Below are positions 1-9,800 of a DNA stretch of 31,209 nucleotides, in pieces. The stretch's first letter is position 1. Every line of letters starts with the position of its first letter. Position numbers and translations under genes: made by a program. The stretch is from Sperchopsis tessellata (taxonomy: Eukaryota; Arthropoda; Insecta; Coleoptera; Hydrophilidae). The notes under the pieces are model-generated. The model was not told the origin of the DNA, did no database searches, and worked only from the letters and a program-made list of their open reading frames with translations. The DNA lies in the NCBI GenBank assembly GCA_033557685.1, contig JAWQRN010000336.1, positions 1 through 31,209 of the forward strand, read 5' to 3'.

Positions 1-164
1 TATATATCTAAAGGATTTCACTATAACATATTAGCTAAATTTCCATTAGGTAACTATCTTTATTAGATCTTACATGCTTATTCTAGGAACTAAAAAGTTA
101 CTATTTGCAAATCAAATTGCTAGGAATAGCAATAAACAGCTACCTATATAGTAAAAATTCCAAA

Positions 165-1480
165 ATGCTGGTTACATTACGTGATAAGAGAGGCGCTAGA
201 AACCTTCTTCAATCACATAAATTCCCAATATCTTAATATTCGTTTTTTGATGGAGATTGAGTTCCCTTCATCATTCTGTTTATTGTAAGCCCACTCAAAC
301 CAATAGGTACCTGCATGTATCCTCACATCGTCGCCCCTGTCAGAAAATATCTGTGATTAATTATCTCGTACAGCGAGTTTGCAAATTGTGTGACACAACT
401 CTACTTGCGTACAGTCACCGATGCGCTTCAAATATCCACCTATCACCGTCAAAAATAATCCTGAGGAGAAAGCAGCGGCTTTTCAACCTATCGTCAAGGA
501 TTCGACGGACAAAATTGCCTCCATTCTAAGAAAATTTTACATCAAAACAGTAGTTTTTCCAATTCAAAAAATATTGCAAATCGTCCCTTCTGCAAAAGTT
601 AACAACCCGTTGCTAAGCGAATGGGTTTTCAGGTCCCTTGTTCCTGTGGTAAGGTTTATATTGAAAAAAGCAAGCGTACGATTGCTACTTATCTAAAGAA
701 GTACAAACGCTGTACTCGTCTTATTACTCATTCAGCTGTGGCATGAAACAGGCCATATCATAATGTTCGAAGATACCAAAGTCGTGGCTCGAAAGCCTTC
801 GTATTTCACCAAAATAATCGGAGAAGTCGTTGTATTTTTCAATTTCCAATCGCTTGACTAATTTCTGTACTCCTACACTCGATAATAACCATCCGAATAA
901 AAATACGCCACACTATGGCTCATCTCCCACTCGTTATTATATGTAAGCATAGCCCAACCGAATCTGGATCAGTGTGTCCACTAAGTATATTCGTTGAAAT
1001 AATATCACTCGCCTTGAAAATGTCTCGCAATAGTGGACGAAATGTCGGTACTTTTCAGAGCCTCTGAATGGTTTATACCTGGAAACACTAAGCATGTAGC
1101 TACCTACTTAGTTATTAGTCATGGTGGACGAGATTCGTTGAGCATTTTGAATAACTGTTAACTGCCAAATAAAATGTAATACTGTTGAACGGCTCCAAAT
1201 GTCTAGTTTCGACATTAATGTACATACATGGGAGCGCTGGTGATCGCAGGCGTGACAAACTTTCAACTATCACCATTACCACTTGACTGATAACCTATGT
1301 TAGAGTTTCGAATTGTACTTTAAACATGTTTTTTTTACGTTTATACACTGTAAACATACACAGAAGTTACAAAAATACGTGTAAATATTCTAACAAGTAA
1401 CTCTTATCATCGATGTAAACAACAAGAAAAAAGTTTTATTAAAAAGGAAATTTGCTGTCTTGTGGATATTCATAATTAAA
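165..1480 (+). mobile_element. Penelope-like retroelement, 5'-truncated copy
   Basis: The 3' half of a Penelope-like element. In order it carries the C-terminal end of the reverse transcriptase, a linker, a GIY-YIG nuclease, then a non-coding tail. The tail holds a block near 1020-1075 that also occurs at about 5295-5370 on the plus strand and at 26015-26136 on the minus strand. A second shared block (starting ATTAAAAAGGAAATTTGC, about 1437-1480) recurs at about 5474-5515, so both probably belong to the element's 3' end. Catalytic RT motifs are absent because the copy is 5'-truncated. The start near 165 is approximate. Known of the family: PLEs combine RT with GIY-YIG; reading this as a dead copy is certain from the frame breaks. 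Confidence 0.8.
190..850 (+). pseudogene. Broken PLE ORF: end of RT plus GIY-YIG endonuclease
   Basis: Three reading frames must be combined. The first (257-420) reads HHSVYCKPTQTNRYLHVSSH, the typical PLE stretch after the RT core (H-K-PT-TDRYLH). The second (421-623) is the linker, with NNPLLSEWV just before the nuclease. The third (624-748) reads VPCSCGKVYIEKSKRTIA, the GIY-YIG core: the first motif has become GFQ and the second YIG has become YIE. Another shift (757-850) continues IIMFEDTKVVARKPSYF, the usual region after the nuclease core. The stops and shifts show it is dead. In intact elements this nuclease nicks target DNA to prime reverse transcription. GIY-YIG also occurs in other proteins, but the RT-type sequence before it argues for a PLE. 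Confidence 0.82.
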
Positions 1481-1548
1481 TAAAAGCAGGATGTTGTCCT
1501 TCCACAAAAAAAAATGTGGATGGACAACATCCTGCTTTTATTTAATTA
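1473..1548. repeat. Hairpin: 34-bp arms around an A8 loop
   Basis: Positions 1473-1506 and 1515-1548 are reverse complements with a single mismatch and are separated by eight A residues. The core of the arm is AAAGCAGGATGTTGTCC. The left arm begins inside the presumed 3' end of the Penelope-like element (CATAATTAA); the second PLE tail at about 5505 lacks the GCAGGATGTTGTCC part. It could be a fold-back tail formed during integration or a small separate palindromic insertion. It is too A/T-rich and long-stemmed to be a useful terminator call in a eukaryote. Confidence 0.9.
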
Positions 1549-2006
1549 AAAAAAAGTTTGCAGATAAAAGTTGTGAACGCGAAAATGCCGATAAGCGGCG
1601 TTGAACACCGAACATTAGGTTCAGAATTTTATTGGTCATTAAGAGAATCGTCCAGGCAGCCCTCATCCTATTACTGGTTAAGCAGTTTTGTTTGGTTAAA
1701 GTACTTTGATGTTGACCGTCTCACCTAAGCAAATGTTTAGTCAGGCCACAGAAGTATTTTCGTTACTAACGGTGGGGTCACGCTTCAACAAGATGCTAGT
1801 TCTGTAGCGATGTGTCCAGAGTGGCGCACAACGCTGACGCCTACCCGAACAAAGAAGTAACATCACGATGGCGGTGGCGAACGCAGTGCTAATTATAAAG
1901 GTTGTGTCGCGCACCACCATTGCACCTTCGGCTAAATCCAAAGGCCCATGTAGCCAATCCCACCGCAGAAGTAGGTCAATCTACAAAATCCTTGGGGAAA
2001 ACGAGA
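1549..2006 (-). other. No gene; probable 3' untranslated part of the R1-clade LINE
   Basis: Richer in G+C than its surroundings and directly downstream (minus strand) of the R1-clade C-terminal coding remnant. Short frames exist on both strands but none resembles a known protein. Position and composition suggest LINE 3' UTR; this is inference. Confidence 0.4.
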
Positions 2007-3062
2007 TCAAAACCCGTCGCAGACAGAATAGCTGCCAGCGCAGAGAAACCTTCGAAGGAGCGCCGAAACACAACTAATAGAGGGAATCAAAACGGCCCCA
2101 AAAAAGCAAGTTGAAAGGGTTGCGCAGTACTCTACCTCCATGAAGATCGACTTGAAATAGGGGTTGTGCCATGATGATTTCCTAGTAAGCATGCCGCTTT
2201 GGTCTCGATGATTTCTCTTACCACGCGGTAAGTCCGTTTCCAAGTTTCTTTCGACACGACTAATTCTTCTACCTTGTTTTCTGCAATGAATGCCCTTGTA
2301 ATTACTCTGATGTACCCTCTTCTGACTTCATTCCATCTGGAGCATACGAAAGCGTTCTACGTCATCTATCTCTCCACATTCATTGGAATCTACCCATTCT
2401 TGAAAGCATGCATGTCCCGAGAGGGCTTAAGCCATGCAATAGTCTACCTTGCCATACGGTCTGTCAATTCGAGTTCGGATGATTGGGATCAAGCTATATG
2501 TCCATGGTCCGTGGGTGTCATTTCTCCACTTCGCTTACCATTTATCTACGACGTTGTCTCTGACCTCTTCTGCTTCCCGTTATATCCTTTAGATCTCTTC
2601 CTGATTAAAAGCTCTATGGGAGGTATGCCCGCAATAATACCGGCTTCTTCTGCTGGGATGGTCAGGTATCAGCTACATGCTCTGATGCACATTGCTCTCT
2701 GGATTCTGATAAACTTTATTAGGTGTCTTCTATTTCTGGTTATTGTATGACAAATTGGAGCGACGTAAAATCACTGAGAGTATATAACGCTGGATAGCAT
2801 TCTTCTTTTGGAGGACCTGGGCCCTCTAGTACTTGGCATTAGACCAGCTAGGGCTGCTGTGGTTTTATCTGCTTTTTGTATGATCATATGTATGTGCTCA
2901 GCGAAGGTCGAGCTAAACTCCTAGATACTTTCTTGAATCGTAGCTATTTTCCTCTTCTTTTTTATAAGGACTCTTTTATTTTTTTTTTCAGTTCTCCAAT
3001 GTTAGCAGGGCAGTGTTTACCGAATTCATCATCTCTCTTTCAGGAAAATGATCCTGTCTAGA
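2007..3062 (-). pseudogene. R1-clade LINE ORF2, C-terminal half, decayed
   Basis: Read on the minus strand from about 3062 down. It gives KADKTTAALAGLMPSTRGPR and a following RRMLSSVIYS, which match the region after the RT palm in R1-clade elements (A-A-LM-N-GGP-RR-LL--V--S-LYGAPIW). Then comes AGIIAGIPPIELLIRKRSKG, the usual R1 'AG-PP--LL--ER' block. Near the end are KVDYCMA and ALSGHACFQEWV, corresponding to the terminal 'DY-LTQ-LTGHG-F' and cysteine-rich segment. The histidine and cysteines of the normal C-x2-C-x-H-x-C finger are mostly lost. Several shifts and stops are needed. The RT catalytic FADD region upstream is missing, so the copy is 5'-truncated near 3062. In function this would be the priming and C-terminal RNA/DNA-binding part of the polyprotein. 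Confidence 0.75.
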
Positions 3063-3187
3063 TTTTCATAAAGTGATCGGGCAAATATAGAAATTTAATA
3101 TCTACTTTAAGTGACGTAGCTATGTGATTTCAAAACTTTTCTTTATATTTTTGTTGTTTTAACACATAATGAGTGGAGTAGTTAAGT

Positions 3188-3234
<47 letters not shown>
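3188..3234. repeat. (TA)n microsatellite, 3' tail of the minus-strand LINE
   Basis: Almost pure TA dinucleotides, directly abutting the 3' end of the minus-strand RTE-like element at 3236. RTE-type LINEs usually end in short tandem repeats rather than poly(A), so this is probably the element's tail, possibly expanded later. Confidence 0.85.
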
Positions 3235-3235
<1 letters not shown>

Positions 3236-3236
<1 letters not shown>

Positions 3237-4600
3237 AGACGAAGGCCTCCCAAAGTTCCTTCCACTCACCACGGTTATGCGTTCTTATCATCCACGAGAC
3301 TCCCAAACATTTTCTGAGCTCTCTGTCCCACCTGTCATTTGGTCATCGTCTTGGTCTTATGTTGCCTCTTGGTTCCCACATGATTAACTCCTATGACCAT
3401 CTATGATCTGCTCGCCTACCAAAATGTCCTACCCATTTCCACGTTTGCGTCTTTACTGTACCTGACCTTAGTCTGACTTCTAATCCATACACAGCGTCTT
3501 CTATCACTAATTTTCAAATTCGTCATGTATCTCTCAATACTTCTAGCTTCTGTATATGCGAGGCCTTCAATGTCCACATCTCACTAGCATGCGTCATCAC
3601 AGGCAAACACACTAATCGAAAACCCTGCGTTTCAAACTCATGGGCATCTGCGGCATGTTGCTTAGACCTAGTTGTACTCCATGCAAGCTTTGTTCTTCGT
3701 GCTATCTCTATGAGCTGCACCAAATACATGTATGACGTTACGGTTTCGATTAGTGTGCCCTCGATGTACACATTGGCTGGCATAGCTAACTCATTGAGCA
3801 TAACTTTCGTTACACTAAGATTCATCATATGGCCTACATCCCTACTTTCAGAATCCAGCTCAATCATTATTTCTTGGAGCTCTTCGATAGTATGTGCAAA
3901 TAACACATCATCTGCAAATCTCAAATGGTTAAAATATTCACTTTAATGCCATTTTTGAATACAAAAAGTTTTCGTTTCCTGATGTAATTTAACGTTTGAT
4001 GTGGCTTATTCATATATGTTTTGATGTGTGTATGCAGATGTAATGTAATTTTGAACCAAAGCTTTTAATAACTGCAGATGTCTCGATCGTCTACGAAAGA
4101 ACAACCTTCCGAAAACCTACCTGTTCTTTGGGTTGGTACGAATCGAATTGATCTGTAAGGCGTTTCATAATTATTTTGGTAAGGATCTTATAAGCCACAG
4201 ATGTGAGACTGATAGGACGAACATTTTTCAGATCTTCTTAATTTCCTATTTTGTGAATTAAAATAATTTTTGCATTGTTCCAAGACACTGGTATCTGTTT
4301 TGTTTCTATGCATGGCGTATGCAGTTTTACCAAGTACATATCTCATCTCCAGCAATTTTTAGAATGTCAATGGTGATTCCATCTTCTCCAGGTGCTTTTC
4401 CACACTTCATTGATTTTAGAACATATGTAACTACTGAGTGAAATATTAGTGGAACGTCTTCCTCGAAAGATATGTATATATGGTTACGTTCATCTTGATA
4501 TAGTTCTTGGTAAAATTTTCTATCCACTTCAAGGATTTCCTCTCTATCATCAAGTTTCTCACCGCTTTTAGATCAGACGGCTATTATTTTATTTTTCCAA
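3236..4600 (-). pseudogene. RTE-like reverse transcriptase remnant (family A)
   Basis: On the minus strand: FYQELYQDERNHIYISFEED and KAPGEDGITIDILKIAGDEI (4327-4527), the lead-in and first fingers motif. Next NVRPISLTSVAYKILTKII (about 4170-4240), RT motif 2. Then RFADDVLFAHTIEELQ with the catalytic Asp pair at about 3910-3920, MNLSVTKVMLNELAMPANVY, and ETVTSYMYLVQLIE, the motif D-E and thumb. The tail reads TWKWVGHFGRRADHRWS and WEPRGN, then HNRGEWKELWEAFV just before (TA)n. The segment carrying motif A is deleted, and several frameshifts and stops occur, so it is inactive. Intact homologues copy RNA at a nicked target. Confidence 0.85.
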
Positions 4601-4879
4601 TCATAAGTCTCTCTTTAACTTGTTGGTAGTGCCTGTGCTACTCTATCACCTGGAGGGTGGCTTCATAGTTGTATCTTTTAACATCTTCTCTTTTCGCTTT
4701 TTAATGTTCTTTGAAAGTTCCACATACTCTATATTCTGCATTCTTGTCTTACCTTAACTTTTTACTTATGTATGATGCATTTGTAGGGTCTTGGTATGTT
4801 CGGAAATTTTCGACTCCTTTTTACCATTGACATTTCCACCTATGACTGACCGTATCTATTATTACAAGAAACACATTAT

Positions 4880-5275
4880 CGGCATCATTATGTTCTTCCA
4901 GCACAGCAAATCAGTTTTTAAGCTCTAGTTGAAGTATTACTTGATTTCATTTTATATGGCTCTTCTATTAGTGAGTATATAGTCAATCTCGTTCCTGGTG
5001 TTGTTTTGGCCTTACCAGGTCCATTTTCGTGCGTTTTCTTAGCAAGCATGGTATTAGCTATATACAAACTCTTTGATTCTAGAATTTCTGTTGCTTCGTT
5101 TGTTTCGACTTCCAAAGCCGAAGGCACCTACAACATGATCTCCTGGTTGTTTTCCTCCTAGTTTTGCATTCAAATCTCCTAAGATGATCTGTATCATGAA
5201 GATCTTGCACCTCTTCATAGAAATATTCCGTCTGAATGGCTACTTGTTGGAGAGTCTGTCCGATGTGCTCTCAAG
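4880..5275 (-). pseudogene. LINE endonuclease (EEP/APE-like) remnant (family A)
   Basis: Minus strand reads GDLNAKLGGKQPGDHVVGAF (about 5120-5180), the catalytic Asp-Asn block of the exonuclease-endonuclease-phosphatase fold. It continues with ARKWTW and NEIDYILTNRRAI (about 4960-5000), the target-site-recognition part. The N-terminal catalytic Glu region and the final SDH box are not seen. Stops and one or two frameshifts separate the pieces. It lies directly upstream of the RT remnant in the same orientation, as expected for one ORF2. The endonuclease would nick chromosomal DNA to start target-primed reverse transcription. Confidence 0.8.
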
Positions 5276-5294
5276 CTTAATTATTCGGTATTAG

Positions 5295-5515
5295 TCCCTT
5301 ACAACAGTGAGCGGAACGTGGGCACTTTTCAGAGCCTCTACACGGTTTCCACCCGTAAGCACCATTCACCTAAATAATTACCGTGAAAATCTTTTATATA
5401 CATATACACTTGTTCTCCCATTTAATATCATTGAAAGTAAGACAAATATATGTTCTTGCTGTATTAATTGTTATTAAAAAGGAAATTTGCTTCCTTGCGG
5501 ATATTCATAATTAAT
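5295..5515 (+). repeat. Penelope-like element 3' tail, copy 2
   Basis: Shares the block CACTTTTCAGAGCCTCT with copy 1 (about 1045-1065), and at about 5474-5515 the block ATTAAAAAGGAAATTTGCT followed by a GGATATTCATAATTAA end. Non-coding here; the coding part is missing, so it is a strongly 5'-truncated insertion. It starts where the minus-strand LINE begins, so one may have landed next to or in the other. Confidence 0.75.
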
Positions 5516-8479
5516 TTACCTTCCACAATTACTGTATTAATTGGTATCTATAATGGATATATTAATTTAAAGGAATTTATTATGCAATTATTTATAAATA
5601 TAAAAGTAATTGATCCGTAAAACATTTTAACAGACTTATTTTCTGCAACACCTGTATTTTGGATGAAACACAAATACTTATATAATTGATTTTGAGGGTT
5701 ATTGTACACAGTACAGGCATTCCATGGCAGCCACAAGTTCCGATACCATTTGTGTGAGGGCTTCTGATGTTTATTTTTCAGTTTATAAAGGATTTTGAAG
5801 GGTCGCATTTTACATAGCCAGACCTCTTGAAGGACCCAATTAAAATATCATTCTTCCTCCCACTCTTGACTAGTTTCTATTTACATAAATATCTTAAATT
5901 AAAGAAAATATAAAATTTGGATTAGCTTCTGAAGTAGGTAGTCAATTTTGTACAATACAGTGATTTGTTAAATATAGCTATAACCAAAATATCTAATAAT
6001 GTTTAATGACTTGATACATTTTTAGTGGCTCATATTTGAATTTCACATCTTTTGAGTTTGGAATTGGTGAAAACCGAAATCGAAAACTTGAGCCTTAAAA
6101 AAAGTTTTCTTTTATGGTTTATAAATATAGCTTTGAAGCGGAGAACTTCTGGGAATTTTTACACGAAAATCAATACTGCCATCCCTACCACTTCGAAAAT
6201 CTAATTGACTCGTGCGCAAGTGCCGGCCCTGTTCTTCTCATTATTCTAGGATACCTTTAATTTATGTAAACTATTGATAAACTTTCTAAATGGAAACAAA
6301 TACGTGATGCAGTTATCCCAACGTTTCTTCAAATCTTGATGATAAAATCTTCGTATAGCAATAAAACGTGTTTTAAATCAGTTATTATTTTTAATATCTG
6401 CAGATATATTACAAGATAGTACAATATATATATATATATATATATGTATATATTAGGTTTTGTATTTATTTGAGTTAATTTCAAAATACATGGTCAGTAT
6501 AATAGATTAACAAACGTTGCCTTAAATCTTAAGAAGAATGATCATTAGTATTGTGATGTTAAATTTGCTACCTGTGGGTTAAGGTAGGCTATTGTTATTT
6601 TTTAATGTATACATATTCACGCTGTTTCACAATTTAGTTTCACTAGGTAAGACAAATTTTTACAATTCCCTTCTGGTATAGACTTCCGTAACATAACCAC
6701 AAAGGGTTACCCAGGCACCTTAAAAAGTCTTTTTATCGTATGAAAAACACTTTTACAAGGAGATAGCTTGTGGCAATTATCCATATCATAAAAAAATTTC
6801 TTTCGACATAACACTACTGAATCTACAAAAAGAATGAACACTCTTAATAGAGTTTTTTAAATTTTTTGTAATAAAAGTTTGAATATAATAAGGTATTGCT
6901 CCCAAAGATCAATAATTATCACGAAAAAAATGTATATTGACAATTTTCATTTGAATTTAGGAGCTACTGATGACGTCACAGGTAGTCGTAACGGACGATA
7001 TCACCGAAGGATCAAATCTATATTATCCAATATCTATGGCAGACGCATGGCTACAGATGGCACACTTTATATAACTCTACTGTTCATATGTTGCCGTAAA
7101 AGAGTAATTCTACCATTTTCGCGTCATCCTACCATTTTCGGTTGATGATCACATTAAACAGAATGTTCAATGATATCTAGTTTACATTTTAGGTTATGTT
7201 TTTGTTACTCCACGCTTATTATTTTGATTATTTTCTCGTACTGTGAGTGAAACATTATAATATCTTCACAGCAATACCGCACTTTTGAAGTTACTCTCCA
7301 AAGTTTTCAACTATAAACCATTTCTTCTGTTCGAAGGACAAAAATAAAAATTTTGTTGATAGTATTATTTTTACAAGAATGTTCAAAATCCTTAACCTCA
7401 TATGTGTATTTGTTTTGTCATTTGTGCCATGGCATACGTAACTTCGGAGTATATAGTTATACCTGCAATATTTCCGTTATCGCGACTTGTAACGTCACAA
7501 CGTTGGCACATATTTTAACTAACATGTGAAAATTTTACTATTTTTACAATTTATTTTTCTATTATCTATTACCGATCGTAAAGATATGCTATTTTCACGA
7601 GAAATTAAGGATTGAAACTGTTACCGACACAAAACTGTCACCTAGATTATACTCAGAATCGGTAGTTATGCCTTCCAGTTATAGTATAGGTAAAATTTAC
7701 TGGTTTACCAATGATCCGCCATAAAGCTAAGGCTATTGTTGAAAACACGTACCATTTTACACCCTCTTCGAAGAAGGTCTTACTTAGTACCAGTTCACAA
7801 ATACCTGTCATCCCTCCAGCACACATCGATTTGATAAACTCGTGTCAATGCTCGCTTTAAAATTAGTGTTTGTTATTTTCGCGCAACAACACTTGTTTAT
7901 TAAGTGCATTCTTCTTTAGTCCTTTGACTCATCCTTCCCTAAAACCCTGATTACCTTTTAGAACAAGAGTAACATCGCCCGCAGTTCCCAGAGGATTCAC
8001 CACAACAAGGTATTTATGAATAAATAATTGCAATTGCTATCTAAGAAATTATTCACACATTTATACTCCAAAGCAATTAATCAAACTACATAGAAAATGT
8101 CTATAAATAAAAAAACTATAAGACAATAATTGAGAATAATCTAGTGAGGGACAATAGGAATGTGCATTTAATACGTAAGATCAAAGATCACAACTTATGT
8201 AGCATTGTTTAAATTTCGTAATGACAATCGGTCTTATGCGTAGACAATCTATATTTTTATACTATCGTTCGATATCTTCATAATTGAATGACAAAAAGAT
8301 CCAGAATATTTGAATTCTCAAGCTGAAATAGACGACATAGCAACTAGGCCATCTGTAACTTTATGTATATTAATCAGCGTTGAGGTCACAAAACTATTAT
8401 CTGTTATCATCAGACGTACGAAAAATCACGGAAAGTCTTTTCTTCTTTCTATAGTGCTAGAACCCTATATGGTGGTTGG
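5516..8479. other. About 3 kb AT-rich sequence with no recognisable gene
   Basis: Frames are short and scattered on both strands. The longest (minus 5548-5808, 86 codons; plus 6879-7145, 88 codons) match nothing I know and have skewed, AT-driven composition. Contains a (TA)n run at 6424-6452 and a near-tandem CTACCATTTTCG pair at about 7110-7140. The stretch could be intron, intergenic DNA or unrecognisably old transposon; the sequence does not decide. Confidence 0.6.
6424..6452. repeat. (TA)n microsatellite
   Basis: A run of TA dinucleotides with a TG interruption near its end. No coding remnant of a LINE is seen on either side, so unlike the run at 3188 it cannot be assigned to an element. 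Confidence 0.9.
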
Positions 8480-9186
8480 CCTCCTTCACTAGACGATTTT
8501 AGATTGTCCATTGCCTGCTTATACTCGCCGTCATACCAATCCCAATTTCTCCCTATTTTGAATTTACCCATAACTTACCTTGCCTCCTCAACAACCACAA
8601 CTCTGATATCCTTCCATTCCTCCTTAACATCAGTATGTACCCTCTCCTCTTCCAGAAAACCTTCTAAGGCATCATCAAACTGTTATTGCACTCTCTTACT
8701 CTCAAATATTCTTGAATCCTACCTTCAGTTGCGCTAATCTGAGTCACGGTCTGCAGTTTTATGCTTGACATCTAATATTAAAGTTGCTCTTCTTTTACTT
8801 ATGAGAACATAGTCTATCTGGTTACCCTCTTTAGTTATCGGTGTTATCCAAGATCTTAAATGAAATCTATTACACATATTATGTGCAACAGCAAACTGGC
8901 ATAACCTCAGGTTATTATTTCTGCTCTTCTTATGTAAGCCATATCTTCCAGCCACTTCCCGGAAGCATTTCCTTCTTACCAATTCTGGCATTGATATCTC
9001 CCACCATCATCACAGCAACATACTCAGGACTCGTTTAGCATATTGCTTTGTCTTCGCCATAAAAACTATCTATTATTTCTTCATATGGAGCCTATGTTGG
9101 GGCGCAAGCACATAAATATCATGTTGTACAGTCTTCCCTTAGATGCAGCCTATATATTCGCTTTAAAATAGGCTCAAATTCCAGTA

Positions 9187-9536
9187 GTAGGCATGGCGGC
9201 ACTATGGAGGGTCTCTGAGAGTTCCTTAAATGACCTTGAGGTAAGCAATAATTGAGCATTAAATTCAAGCACTTCAGGAAATCAGGTAAGCGCTTCAGGT
9301 AATCAGGTAAGCACTACAGGTAATCAAGGTTTATACCAGACCCGTTCGGAACAGGTACCTTTCCCGGACGGGTCCGTTTACCTGAAACTATTACCTGATT
9401 ACCTGTAACGCTTATCTGAAATGATTACCTGTTCAGCTGAAGTGCTTACCTAATTGCCTGAAGCGCTTGAATTTTATGCTTATCTCAAGGTCATTTCAGG
9501 AGTCACAGAGGTCGTCCATACTGTCGCCATGTCTAC
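9187..9536. mobile_element. 350-bp fold-back (palindromic) element with 8-bp TSD
   Basis: The two halves are imperfect reverse complements over the whole length, with the dyad at GGTACC (9354-9359). The ends are GTAGGCATGGCGGCACTATG on the left and, read inward on the minus strand, GTAGACATGGCGACAGTATG on the right. Flanks TTCCAGTA (9179-9186) and TTCTAGTA (9537-9544) match at 7 of 8 bases and look like a target-site duplication. Removing the element and one flank rejoins the surrounding endonuclease frame, so it is a genuine insertion. No ORF. An 8-bp duplication is typical of hAT-like transposases among others, but the GTAG terminus is not the classic hAT end, so the superfamily is left open. 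Confidence 0.85.
9269..9331 (+). repeat. Three 21-bp tandem units inside the fold-back arm
   Basis: Units at 9269-9289, 9290-9310 and 9311-9331, of the form GC-CTTCAGG-AATCAGGTAA. Degenerate reverse-complement versions lie in the other arm (about 9380-9475). Sub-terminal short tandem repeats of this kind are a known trait of fold-back elements. Confidence 0.85.
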
Positions 9537-9800
9537 TTCTAGTACTATTTGGTTTGTGCTTTTCACAATAAACGTAACACCACATTCGCCTTGCTATTTC
9601 TCACGTCCACTGTAATACAGAGAGTAGTTTTCATTCCGTAATGTTTTTCTTCTTTGTTCCAAATTATTTTCTGGACTGGTGCAATATCAATCATCTGCAT
9701 TCACAGTTATGTTTCCAGGCTGCAGCATCGTCCTAACATTCCAGAAGCCGACCTTCAGTCCTAATCTTCTATTTTATACCGCTCTTGGCACATCACTCAA

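Larger units (their letters stand above)
3236..5275 (-). mobile_element. RTE-like LINE (family A), internally deleted
   Basis: A minus-strand LINE remnant with an apurinic-type endonuclease at its 5' side, reverse transcriptase, and a short C-terminal region, ending in (TA)n. The RT passes straight from the fingers region (DQFDS, then a short ETSAVIKALVQN) to the FADD motif, so roughly the whole motif A-B segment is missing. The same family, shown by near-identical blocks such as NELAMPANVY versus NELAMLANVY, recurs on the plus strand at 26160-27580 and, less completely, at 25545-26002. The 5' limit near 5275 abuts a Penelope tail. Clade name (RTE-like) is inferred from motif wording and the microsatellite tail; Jockey-group membership is the alternative. 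Confidence 0.8.
8480..9800 (-). pseudogene. LINE endonuclease (EEP/APE-like), interrupted by a fold-back element
   Basis: Minus strand, 5' end near 9800. GLKVGFWNVRTMLQPGN (about 9711-9761) is the N-terminal EEP block. YYSGRE and TFIVKSTNQIVLE (about 9545-9630) follow, and the reading resumes after the insertion with FEPILKRIYRLHLREDC (about 9130-9178). Next come a CAPT / PYEEIIDSFYGEDKA stretch, a degraded GDFNA region, GRYGLHKKSRNNN and NQIDYVLISKRRATLILDVK (8740-8945), the usual EEP target-recognition part, ending RDSD without the final His of SDH. After it KEEWKDIRVVVVEEAR (8580-8640) and a DWYDGEYKQAMDN stretch are the linker before the RT. No RT follows. Several shifts and stops: inactive. 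Confidence 0.82.

Noticed and set aside
2274..2750. 158-codon plus-strand ORF
   Set aside because: It lies antisense to the R1-clade C-terminal remnant, whose minus-strand motifs explain the sequence; its hydrophobic look comes from the complementary strand.
6960..7500. TGACGTCA-like sites (about 6970, 7487, 11458) as a regulatory array
   Set aside because: Widely spaced, no gene nearby; chance occurrences are enough.
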